Origin: Frankiales bacterium
Lineage (GTDB): Bacteria > Actinomycetota > Actinomycetes > Mycobacteriales > SCTD01
DNA: 5,453 bases
Reading direction: 5' to 3'
Assembly: GCA_025965495.1 (NCBI GenBank)
Contig: JAOPWW010000195.1
Span: forward strand, 1-5,453
Under the pieces are notes generated by a model. That model searched no databases. It had not been told where the DNA came from and saw only the letters and a list, made by a program, of their open reading frames with translations. A program made the position numbers and the translations under genes. Positions within the stretch are counted from its first letter, which is position 1. The number at the start of each line of letters is the position of its first letter. Positions 1-5,197 of the stretch are shown one piece after another.

Positions 1-21
1 GGCGTCACCGGCCGGACACGC

Positions 22-66
22 CGCAGGCCCGGTCCCCGCCGCGCGCGCGGAGGAGCCGGGCCTGCG
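22..66 (-). terminator. Probable hairpin terminator of the receiver gene
   Basis: Arms CGCAGGCCCGG (22-32) and CCGGGCCTGCG (56-66) are a perfect 11-bp inverted repeat around a 23-nt loop that is itself GC-rich and partly self-complementary (CCGCGCGCGCGG at 39-50). The hairpin begins 9 nt beyond the receiver stop codon. No T-tract follows in the minus direction, which is common for intrinsic-type terminators in very GC-rich actinobacteria. It could equally serve a gene arriving from the left edge, which lies outside the window. The repeat is seen directly; the terminator role is inferred. Confidence 0.6.
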
Positions 67-75
67 ACGGGAGCC

Positions 76-459
76 CTAGACCGCGACGCGGTCCTCGGCG
101 CTGAACAGGTAGTCGAGGTAGCGCAGCAGCTCGTCGGGGTCGAACGGCTTGGCCAGGAAGTAGTCGACGCCCTCGGTCCAGGCCTGCCAGGCCTGGGCGT
201 CGTCGGCCGCGGCGGTGAGCATGACGACGGGCAGGTCGAGCCCGCCCTCGCCGGCGCGGATGCGCTGCAGCACCGCGTGGCCGTCCATGCCCGGCATCAT
301 CACGTCGAGCACGACGCAGTCGGGCCGGTCGGCCGCGATGAGGCGCAGGCCCGCGAAGCCGTCCTCGGCCGCGCGCACCGTGAAGCCCTCGACCTCCAGG
401 ACGTCGGTGAGCAGGGAGCGGATGGACGCGTCGTCGTCGACGACCAGGATCTTGGGCAC
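76..459 (-). CDS. Stand-alone response regulator receiver domain protein (CheY-like)
   Basis: The 127-aa product is one complete receiver (REC) domain and nothing else. It shows the acidic pocket D8-D9-D10 after the first beta strand (KILVVDDD), phosphoacceptor D52 in VVLDVMMPGMDG, switch T82 in VMLTA, and K104-P105 in FLAKPF. No DNA-binding or enzymatic output domain follows; translation ends about 20 residues after the K-P motif. The start is GTG at 459-457, supported by a GGAGGT Shine-Dalgarno (plus-strand ACCTCC at 466-471) 6 nt upstream. By family knowledge such proteins take phosphate from a histidine kinase and act by protein-protein contact or in a phosphorelay. No kinase is in the window, so the partner is unknown. 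It lies 100 nt downstream of ribF on the same strand and may be cotranscribed or have its own promoter. Confidence 0.93.
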   Translation of the reverse strand: MPKILVVDDDASIRSLLTDVLEVEGFTVRAAEDGFAGLRLIAADRPDCVVLDVMMPGMDGHAVLQRIRAGEGGLDLPVVMLTAAADDAQAWQAWTEGVDYFLAKPFDPDELLRYLDYLFSAEDRVAV

Positions 460-523
460 GGGGGGACCTCCGAGGCGGGCGGGGACACCTACCGCATCGG
501 TGCGCCCGGAGCGTGGCGGAGTC

Positions 524-552
524 CCCCTAAGGGGTGATCACAGCGCGATCAC
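524..552. promoter_or_regulatory. Palindromic cluster between ribF and the receiver gene
   Basis: This stretch of the ribF-receiver spacer contains CCCC-TAA-GGGG (524-534), the 8-bp palindrome GTGATCAC (534-541) and a further GATCAC (547-552). On the minus strand GTGATC occurs twice in the same orientation, starting 11 bp apart, which is about one helical turn. The cluster lies about 65-93 nt upstream of the receiver start codon and just past the ribF stop. It could be a regulator binding site for the receiver gene or a weak terminator for ribF. The sequence pattern is direct observation; either role is inferred. Confidence 0.3.
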
Positions 553-559
553 GGGGTGG

Positions 560-1483
560 TCACGCGAGCAGCTCTCGGGCGCGCGCGACGTCCTTGGCCA
601 TCTGCTCGACCAGGGGCTCCACACCGTCGAAGCGGAGCGTCTCGCGCAGCCGGGCGGTGAACGAGAGCCCGACGTGCTCGCCGTAGAGGTCGCCGCTGTA
701 GTCGAGGACGTAGGCCTCGACCCGGCGGTCCTGGCCGTCGAAGGTCGGGTTGGTGCCGATGCTGATGGCGGCCGGCAGCTGCTCGCCCCGCAGCACGAGG
801 CGGCCGGCGTAGACGCCGTCGGCCGGCACCGCGGACCAGGGCAGCGGCTCGAGGTTCGCCGTCGGGTAGCCGATCTCGCGGCCGCGCTGGTCGCCCTTGA
901 CGACGAAGCCCTCCACCCGGTGCTCGCGCCCGAGCGCGGCGGCCGCGGCCTCGACGTCGCCGGCGGACACGCAGGCCCGGACGTAGGTGCTCGACCAGGT
1001 CGTGCCGCCGCTGCCGGACAGCGGCACGCCCTCGACGGTGAAGCCCCAGCGCCGCCCGGCGGCGGCGAGCGAGACGATGTCGCCGGCCGCCTTGTACCCG
1101 TACCGGAAGTTCTCGCCGACGACGACGTGGCGGGCGTGCAGGTGCTCGACCAGGACCTTGTGGACGAACTCGTCCGGCTCGAGCCGCGAGAAGTCCCGGG
1201 TGAAGGGCAGCACGCAGACGACGTCGACGCCCAGCGCCTCGACCAGCTCGGCCCGGTAGCGCTGGCTGGTGAGCACCGCGGGGTGACTGCCCGGACGCAC
1301 GACCTCGCTGGGGTGGGGGTCGAAGGTCAGCAGGACGCTCGGCACGCCGTCGGCGCGGGCGGCGTCGACCGCCATCCCGATGATCTGCTGGTGGCCGAGG
1401 TGGACGCCGTCGTAGACGCCCACGGTGACGACGCACCGCCCCCACCCGGACGGCGCGCTCTCGACCCCGCGCCAGCGCTGCAC
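560..1483 (-). CDS. ribF: Bifunctional riboflavin kinase / FAD synthetase
   Basis: Cytoplasmic enzyme that phosphorylates riboflavin to FMN and then adenylylates FMN to FAD. With the start chosen here the protein has 307 aa, a normal RibF length. The N-terminal nucleotidyltransferase domain shows GVYDGVHLGH (22-31), FDPHP (54-58), GENFRYGY (123-130) and SSTYVR (164-169). The C-terminal riboflavin kinase domain opens with KGDQRGREIGYPTANL (196-211), including the PTAN motif. The start was set at GTG 1483-1481 because actinobacterial RibF proteins typically begin MQRWRG; the same frame is open to another GTG at 1507, which would add eight residues. A purine-rich GGGTGGAG lies just ahead of 1483. 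The gene usually follows truB directly in Gram-positive bacteria, but here a plus-strand protease gene separates them, so ribF needs its own promoter. No FMN riboswitch is recognisable upstream. Confidence 0.95.
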   Translation of the reverse strand: MQRWRGVESAPSGWGRCVVTVGVYDGVHLGHQQIIGMAVDAARADGVPSVLLTFDPHPSEVVRPGSHPAVLTSQRYRAELVEALGVDVVCVLPFTRDFSRLEPDEFVHKVLVEHLHARHVVVGENFRYGYKAAGDIVSLAAAGRRWGFTVEGVPLSGSGGTTWSSTYVRACVSAGDVEAAAAALGREHRVEGFVVKGDQRGREIGYPTANLEPLPWSAVPADGVYAGRLVLRGEQLPAAISIGTNPTFDGQDRRVEAYVLDYSGDLYGEHVGLSFTARLRETLRFDGVEPLVEQMAKDVARARELLA

Positions 1484-1602
1484 GTGCTCCACCCTGCCAG
1501 ACAGCACCCGCCCGGTCCCGGCGCGGTCGGGCTGCGCCGTTCGGAGTAGTCCATGTCACACCCCTCCGGGGGTTTCTCCAGCAGACACCCGGACCGGTCG
1601 AT

Positions 1603-1626
1603 GGTTCGTTGTGCACACCACGAACC
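1603..1626. promoter_or_regulatory. 24-bp imperfect palindrome, candidate operator
   Basis: Outer arms GGTTCGT (1603-1609) and ACGAACC (1620-1626) are perfectly complementary, and the inner GTG/CAC trinucleotides also match. Ten of the 12 base pairs of the dyad are symmetric. The centre contains the 8-bp palindrome TGTGCACA (1610-1617), shifted by one base from the outer dyad. It lies 57-80 bp upstream of the protease start codon and 120-143 bp upstream of ribF. Its size and symmetry suit a dimeric repressor or activator, although it could also form an RNA hairpin in the protease 5' leader. No cognate regulator gene is in the window. Confidence 0.45.
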
Positions 1627-1670
1627 CCCTCAAGACCCGCAAAACGCCCTTCTCGGACCATCCCGACACG

Positions 1671-1675
1671 AAGGA
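1671..1675 (+). promoter_or_regulatory. Ribosome binding site fixing the protease start
   Basis: AAGGA at 1671-1675 lies 7 nt before GTG 1683-1685. It selects this codon over the in-frame positions further upstream, where the reading frame stays open back to about 1425 but would encode a non-signal-like leader overlapping ribF. Confidence 0.7.
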
Positions 1676-1682
1676 CCCCCAG

Positions 1683-2414
1683 GTGACTGCCCCCACCGCC
1701 CTGTCGACCCCCTCGCGCCGGCTCCTGCAGCTCGCGACGACCGCCGCCGCCGCCTCGGCCGCCCTGCTGGCCGTCGCCTCCCCCGCCTCCGCCAGCACGA
1801 TCGTCGGCAGCCCGACGTCCTACCGGCTGTCCACGGTGCAGAACCCGGTGCTGGACCGCACCGAGGTCGTGCGCTGGGACCCGTGCACCCCGATCGACTT
1901 CCGGATCAACGCCGCGCTCGGCGGCCGCCAGGCCAAGGCCGACGTCCTGACCGCCGTCGCCCGGCTCTCCGCCGCCAGCGGCCTGCAGTTCCGCTACCTC
2001 GGCAGCACCAGCTACGTCCCCACCGCCGGGCGCGCCCCGCTGGCCGGCTCCCCCCTGGTCATCGCCTGGGCCCCGCCGGCCGGCCGCCCCAGCGGCTCCA
2101 GCCGCATCGGCGCCGGCGAGGTCGGCCACGGCGGCTGGGCGGCCAGCACCAGCCCCGCCGGCCACTACCGGATCAGCTCGGGCTACGTCGTCGTGCGGGC
2201 CGGCGCCCCTCTGGCCATGGGCTTCGGCGCGGGCGTGACCCGCGGCCGTGTCCTGATGCACGAGCTCGGCCACGCCGTCGGCCTGGACCACGTCGCCGAC
2301 CGCACCATGGTCATGAACGCCACGGTGACCCCGAGCAGCCCCACGGCGCTCTACCAGGCCGGTGACGTCGCCGGGCTGCGCCGGGTCGGCGCACCCGCCG
2401 GCTGCATCTCCTAG
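1683..2414 (+). CDS. Secreted matrixin-like (metzincin) zinc metalloprotease
   Basis: The 243-aa product starts at GTG with a good Shine-Dalgarno. Residues 1-37 form a signal peptide: SRR at 11-13, a hydrophobic alanine/leucine stretch at 14-32, and a likely cleavage after A35-S36-A37. SRRLLQ resembles a twin-arginine motif, so Tat export is possible besides Sec. The mature part carries RWDPC (64-68), a motif I recognise from actinobacterial matrixin-like peptidases, and the zinc site HELGHAVGLDH (193-203), with H193, H197 and H203 as ligands and E194 as the catalytic base. M211 in TMVMN lies eight residues after the third histidine, the MMP Met-turn spacing. The mature protein has only two cysteines, C68 and C241, which could join the N-terminal region to the C-terminus. 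No propeptide cysteine switch or extra domain is seen. The substrate is unknown. The gene runs against its neighbours, breaking the usual truB-ribF adjacency. Confidence 0.88.
   Translation: MTAPTALSTPSRRLLQLATTAAAASAALLAVASPASASTIVGSPTSYRLSTVQNPVLDRTEVVRWDPCTPIDFRINAALGGRQAKADVLTAVARLSAASGLQFRYLGSTSYVPTAGRAPLAGSPLVIAWAPPAGRPSGSSRIGAGEVGHGGWAASTSPAGHYRISSGYVVVRAGAPLAMGFGAGVTRGRVLMHELGHAVGLDHVADRTMVMNATVTPSSPTALYQAGDVAGLRRVGAPAGCIS
2370..2402. terminator. Possible stem-loop terminator inside the end of the protease gene
   Basis: TGCGCC (2377-2382) and GGCGCA (2388-2393) form a 6-bp stem around the loop GGGTC, enclosed by GCCGG (2370-2374) and CCGGC (2398-2402). It overlaps the last codons of the protease and lies just past the truB stop in the opposite direction, so it could serve either transcript. 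There is only 7 bp between the two stop codons, so any terminator has to lie inside coding sequence. In DNA this rich in GC such a stem can arise by chance. Confidence 0.25.
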
Positions 2415-2421
2415 CGGGGCG

Positions 2422-3306
2422 TCACCCGCCGGCAGGGGCGAACACCACCGTCGGCCGGGCCTGCTCCCCCGCGTCCTCCAGCAGCGCGATGCAGCGGCCG
2501 TCGGGCGCGAAGGCCCCGACGGCGCCCGGCACCCCGGTCGGCGTCAGCCGCTTGCCGTGCGACAGGGCGACCGCCTCGCCGTCGTCGAGCTCCCGGACCG
2601 GGAAGGCCGCCGTGACCGCAGCCGCCAGCGGCACGACCGCGGCGTCGACGGCGTCGTCGCCCGCCCCGAGCTGCTCCAGGCTGCGGGCGGCGTCGAGCCC
2701 GAACGGCCCGACCTGCGTGCGGCGCAGCGCGGTCAGGTGGCCACCGACCCCGAGCGCCGCGCCGAGGTCGCGGGCGAGCGCCCGGACGTAGGTGCCGGAC
2801 GAGCACGTCACCACGACGTCGAGGTCGTCCCCCCGTCGCGCGAGGACGTCGAACCGGGACACGGTGACGGGGCGGGCGGCCAGCGCCACCTCCCGGCCGG
2901 CGCGGACCGCGGCGTAGGAGCGCACCCCGTCGACCTTGATGGCGCTGACCGAGCTCGGGACCTGGGCGATCTCGCCGCGCAGGTCGCGCAGGGCCCGCTC
3001 GACGGCGTCGTCGTCGACGGCCGAGGCGTCGCGGACCTCGACGACGTCGCCCTCCGCGTCGTCGGTGACGGTCGTGGCCCCGAGCCGCACGGTCGCCTCG
3101 TAGGTCTTGGTGGTCAGGGCGAGGTGGCCGAGCAGGCGCGTCGCCCGGCCGATCCCCAGCAGGAGCACGCCGGTGGCCATCGGGTCGAGCGTGCCGGCGT
3201 GGCCGACCTTGCGGGTGCGGGCCAGCCGACGGCTGCGCGCGACGACGTCGTGGCTGGTCCAGCCGCCCGGCTTGTCGACGACGAGCAGGCCGTCGGGGGC
3301 GCTCAC
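2422..3306 (-). CDS. truB: tRNA pseudouridine(55) synthase TruB
   Basis: Converts U55 of the tRNA T-loop to pseudouridine. The 294-aa product has the N-terminal LLVVDKPGGWTSHDVV (7-22), the catalytic motif GHAGTLDPMATG (35-46) with nucleophile D41, TKTYEA around Y69, VPSSVSAIKVDG (116-127) and SSGTYVR (169-175). The last roughly 80 residues correspond to the small C-terminal domain seen in actinobacterial TruB. The start is GTG 3306-3304, which overlaps the preceding gene's stop as GTGA (3306-3303). No clear Shine-Dalgarno precedes it, so translation probably depends on ribosomes finishing the upstream gene. It is the last gene of the minus-strand cluster here and ends 7 bp from the stop codon of the convergent protease gene. 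The match to the family is complete, with no missing key residue. Confidence 0.97.
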   Translation of the reverse strand: MSAPDGLLVVDKPGGWTSHDVVARSRRLARTRKVGHAGTLDPMATGVLLLGIGRATRLLGHLALTTKTYEATVRLGATTVTDDAEGDVVEVRDASAVDDDAVERALRDLRGEIAQVPSSVSAIKVDGVRSYAAVRAGREVALAARPVTVSRFDVLARRGDDLDVVVTCSSGTYVRALARDLGAALGVGGHLTALRRTQVGPFGLDAARSLEQLGAGDDAVDAAVVPLAAAVTAAFPVRELDDGEAVALSHGKRLTPTGVPGAVGAFAPDGRCIALLEDAGEQARPTVVFAPAGG

Positions 3307-4295
3307 GCGCGGGGCGCGGTCGCGAGCGCGTCGCGGAGCAGGGCCATCGTGGTCTCGACGTCGCCCGTGCAGGTGAAGCCCGCCGCGAAGCGGTGCCCTC
3401 CCCCGCCCAGCGCGCCGCAGACCGCACCGACGTCGACCGCGCCCCGGCTGCGCGTCGACACCCGCAGCGCCCCGCCCGGCTCCTGCTTGAGCACGACGGC
3501 GACCTCGGCCTCCCGGGCGGTGCGCAGGACGTCGATGACGCCCTCGACGTCGGCCAGGCCGACACCGGCCGCACTGAGCTGGGCGTCGCTCAGGTGCGAC
3601 CAGACCAGGCCGTGGCCCCCGACGGCGTCCGGCTCCAGCACGGCGGCCGAGCAGGCCGCCCCGAGGGCGGAGAGGTAGCCGAAGGGGTTGCTGTCCCACA
3701 CCGACTGCGCCACGAGGTCCTGCCGGACACCGGCGGCCAGCAGGCGGGCCGCGAGCGCGTGCACCGAGGGGGTGGTGCTGGCGTGCCGGAACGAGCCGGT
3801 GTCGGTGACCAGCCCGGTGTACAGGCAGGTCGCGACGTCGAGGTCGATCTCCGCCCCGAGGGCGTCGAGCAGGTCGGCGACCAGCACGACGGTCGCGGCC
3901 GCCGTCGGGTCGACCAGCCGGACGTCCCCGAAGGGCTCACCGGCGGTGTGGTGGTCGACGACCAGGACGCAGCCGGCGGTGTCGAGCCGGTCCGCGAGCA
4001 GGCCGAGCCGGTCGGGGCTGCTGCTGTCGAGCGTGACGAGCAGCGCGGGAGCGGCGGGGACGGCGTCCGGGGCGACGAGCAGGTCCTGCGCGGGCAGGAA
4101 CGCGTACGCCTCGGGGACGACGAGCGCGGGCTCGCCCCAGCTGCACCAGACCCGGGTGCCCCGGCGCCGCAGCGCCTGGCCGAGGGCGAGCATCGAGCCG
4201 AGGGCGTCGCCGTCGGGCGCGACGTGGCAGACCAGCACGGCCTCGTGGGCGTCCCGCAGCAGCGCGACCGCCGCGTCCCGGTCGGGGACGCTCAC
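3303..4295 (-). CDS. nrnA: DHH/DHHA1 phosphoesterase (NrnA/CnpB-type nanoRNase and pAp or cyclic-dinucleotide phosphodiesterase)
   Basis: The 330-aa product matches the length and layout of the NrnA family. The DHH domain has CHVAPDGDALGS (23-34) with H24, D28 and D30 as metal ligands, D90 in TLDSS, D114-H115-H116 in VVDHH, and D165 in GLVTDTGSFRH. The C-terminal DHHA1 domain carries GGGGHRFAAG (297-306), the substrate-binding loop. By family knowledge these Mn-dependent enzymes degrade 2-5 nt RNAs, dephosphorylate pAp, and in mycobacteria (Rv2837c, CnpB) hydrolyse c-di-AMP or its linear product. Which activity dominates cannot be read from the sequence. The start is GTG 4295-4293 and overlaps the rbfA stop as GTGA; the downstream end overlaps truB in the same way. 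Placement between rbfA and truB is common in actinobacteria and links the enzyme to RNA turnover alongside ribosome maturation. Confidence 0.93.
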   Translation of the reverse strand: MSVPDRDAAVALLRDAHEAVLVCHVAPDGDALGSMLALGQALRRRGTRVWCSWGEPALVVPEAYAFLPAQDLLVAPDAVPAAPALLVTLDSSSPDRLGLLADRLDTAGCVLVVDHHTAGEPFGDVRLVDPTAAATVVLVADLLDALGAEIDLDVATCLYTGLVTDTGSFRHASTTPSVHALAARLLAAGVRQDLVAQSVWDSNPFGYLSALGAACSAAVLEPDAVGGHGLVWSHLSDAQLSAAGVGLADVEGVIDVLRTAREAEVAVVLKQEPGGALRVSTRSRGAVDVGAVCGALGGGGHRFAAGFTCTGDVETTMALLRDALATAPRA

Positions 4296-4768
4296 GCGGA
4301 GTCGTCGTCCTCGTCGTCGGTGTCGGTGGGGTCGTCGTCGTCGACCACCACCCGCGGTGCCTTGTACGGGTCGGGGTCGCCGGCGGGCGCGGCGCCCTCG
4401 GCGATCTCGTGGACCCGGGCGTCGGCGCGGCGGGCCTTCTCGAGCAGCTCCTCGAGCCGGCCGGTGGTCTCCGGGACGACGTCGGCGATGAAAGCCAGGC
4501 TCGGGGTGTACCGCACGCCGGTCTGCTTGCCGACCTGGCTGCGCAGCACGCCCTTGGCGCTCTCGAGCGCCATCGCGGTGGCCTGCCGGGCCTCGGCGTC
4601 GCCGTAGACCGTGTAGTAGAGCGTCGCCTCACGCAGGTCGGGGGTGAGCTTGGCGTCGGTGATGGTGATCATCCCGAGGCGCGGGTCCTTGACCTGCAGC
4701 TCGAGGGTGGACGCGACCACCTCGCGGATCCGGACGGCCAGCTTGCGGGCCCTCGCGACGTCGACCAT
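4292..4768 (-). CDS. rbfA: 30S ribosome-binding factor A
   Basis: RbfA is a single KH-type domain protein that binds the immature 30S subunit and assists 16S rRNA 5'-end maturation and cold adaptation. The 158-aa product shows the family hallmarks ARARKLAVRIREVVAS (5-20), KDPRLGMITITDAKLTPDL (27-45) and YYTVYGD (51-57). After the conserved domain there is an extension ending in a strongly acidic tail; residues 143-156 contain 11 Asp/Glu in 14 positions. The start is ATG 4768-4766, chosen over an in-frame codon at 4852 because of a GGAGGA ribosome binding site (4778-4783) and because the conserved protein begins there. The gene starts 2 nt after the ylxP stop, and its own stop overlaps the next gene by 4 nt. 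Acidic C-terminal extensions occur in other actinobacterial RbfA proteins, so the tail is not in itself a defect. Confidence 0.96.
   Translation of the reverse strand: MVDVARARKLAVRIREVVASTLELQVKDPRLGMITITDAKLTPDLREATLYYTVYGDAEARQATAMALESAKGVLRSQVGKQTGVRYTPSLAFIADVVPETTGRLEELLEKARRADARVHEIAEGAAPAGDPDPYKAPRVVVDDDDPTDTDDEDDDSA
4301..4342. repeat. GTC/GAC trinucleotide-rich tract coding the RbfA acidic tail
   Basis: The plus strand is an imperfect run of GTC and TCG triplets that reads as mostly GAC codons on the minus strand. It encodes residues 143-156 of RbfA. Short triplet repeats like this may expand or contract by replication slippage without shifting the frame, so tail length may vary between strains. 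Confidence 0.5.
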
Positions 4769-4770
4769 GG

Positions 4771-5067
4771 CTACTCGTCCTCCGACGACATCAGTTGCTG
4801 GTGCGCTGAGAGCACCTCCAGCTCGGGCCGGTCGGCCACGAGCCGCTCGCACGCGTCCAGGACGGTGCGGCAGTGGGCCGCGTCGGCAGCGACGACGGCG
4901 ACCCCGATCAGCGCCCGCCGGTGCAGGTCCAGGTGACCCGCCTCGGCGACCGAGACCTCGAACTTCTTCCGCAGCTCCGCGAGGACAGGCCGGACCACGG
5001 ACCGCTTCTCCTTGAGGCTGTGCACATCACCCAGCAGCACATCGATCGCCAGAGCCCCCGTGAACAT
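4771..5067 (-). CDS. ylxP: DUF503 family protein YlxP
   Basis: A 98-aa small protein of the DUF503/YlxP family, recognisable by GALAIDVLLGDVHSLKEKRSVVRP (4-27) and the following ELRKKFEVSVAEAGHLDLHRRALIGVAVV region; such proteins form a ferredoxin-like alpha/beta fold. The role is not firmly established in general; conserved placement next to infB and rbfA suggests a function in translation or ribosome assembly. The start is ATG 5067-5065 with GGAGG (plus-strand CCTCC at 5077-5081) 9 nt upstream. The stop TAG (4773-4771) leaves only 2 nt before rbfA, whose ribosome binding site lies inside the end of this gene. It is separated from infB by a 130-bp spacer with a long hairpin, so its expression may be set apart from infB. 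Confidence 0.92.
   Translation of the reverse strand: MFTGALAIDVLLGDVHSLKEKRSVVRPVLAELRKKFEVSVAEAGHLDLHRRALIGVAVVAADAAHCRTVLDACERLVADRPELEVLSAHQQLMSSEDE
4778..4783 (-). promoter_or_regulatory. Ribosome binding site of rbfA, inside ylxP
   Basis: GGAGGA on the minus strand (plus strand TCCTCC) lies 9 nt before ATG 4768. It lies within the last codons of ylxP and supports the short rbfA start over the longer open frame beginning at 4852. Confidence 0.7.
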
Positions 5068-5115
5068 CTTTCAGGCCCTCCCCAGCGTCTTCGAGGTCTC
5101 GCGGCACGAGCCGGC

Positions 5116-5187
5116 GGACGGCTGGGTCTCGGAAGGCGCATAGAGCGACGAGGAACGAGTCGCAGCGCCGGAGAGACCCAGCCGTCC
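5116..5187 (-). promoter_or_regulatory. Large hairpin in the infB-ylxP spacer (terminator, attenuator or processing site)
   Basis: GGACGGCTGGGTCTC (5116-5130) and GAGACCCAGCCGTCC (5173-5187) are a perfect 15-bp inverted repeat. Inside it, GGCGC (5135-5139) pairs with GCGCC (5165-5169), and GCGAC (5145-5149) pairs with GTCGC (5159-5163), leaving a 9-nt loop. Together they make one long stem of three helices separated by small internal loops. In the transcript it begins 10 nt after the infB stop codon and ends about 48 nt before the ylxP start. No U-tract follows. It could be an intrinsic-type terminator that reduces transcription into the downstream genes, an RNase III-type processing site, or a 3'-end stabiliser for infB mRNA. 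The pairing is seen directly; the role is inferred. Confidence 0.6.
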
Positions 5188-5197
5188 AGAGGCGGAC

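Larger units (their letters stand above)
1484..1682. promoter_or_regulatory. Divergent intergenic region between ribF and the protease gene
   Basis: These 199 bp separate two divergently read genes and must hold promoters for both unless transcription comes from further away. I could not identify convincing -35/-10 boxes on either strand. Visible structure is the 24-bp dyad at 1603-1626 (own entry) and a short hairpin ACCCC-tccg-GGGGT at 1560-1573. The right half (about 1600-1670) is less GC-rich than the flanking genes, which fits regulatory DNA. I see no small gene here. Confidence 0.45.

Noticed and set aside
463..559. rpsO downstream of ribF, as in the common truB-ribF-rpsO order
   Set aside because: There is no S15-like coding sequence; the next gene is the receiver protein, so rpsO must be elsewhere.
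215..1549. A 444-aa plus-strand open frame opposite the receiver gene and ribF
   Set aside because: It is a compositional shadow in GC-rich DNA: low-complexity product, no recognisable domain, and fully opposite two genes with clear family motifs.
1484..1600. FMN riboswitch upstream of ribF
   Set aside because: I looked for the conserved multi-helix core and saw none; the region is short and lacks the expected paired conserved segments.
1425..1682. N-terminal extension of the protease reading frame to an ATG at 1425
   Set aside because: It would overlap the start of ribF and place about 86 residues before an obvious signal peptide; the GTG at 1683 has a well-spaced Shine-Dalgarno.
549..2291. 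A 580-aa minus-strand open frame across ribF and the protease gene
   Set aside because: The product is Arg/Ala/Gly-rich low complexity and runs through a proven coding region in a different frame and an intergenic region.
2392..2433. Direct repeat CACCCGCCGGC as a target-site duplication of an inserted element carrying the protease
   Set aside because: Both copies lie at the same end of the gene and no matching copy was seen on the ribF side; an 11-bp GC-only repeat is plausible by chance here.
2362..4607. Long plus-strand open frames opposite truB, nrnA and rbfA
   Set aside because: All lie antisense to genes with full catalytic motifs, have no family resemblance, and arise from the scarcity of stop codons at this base composition.
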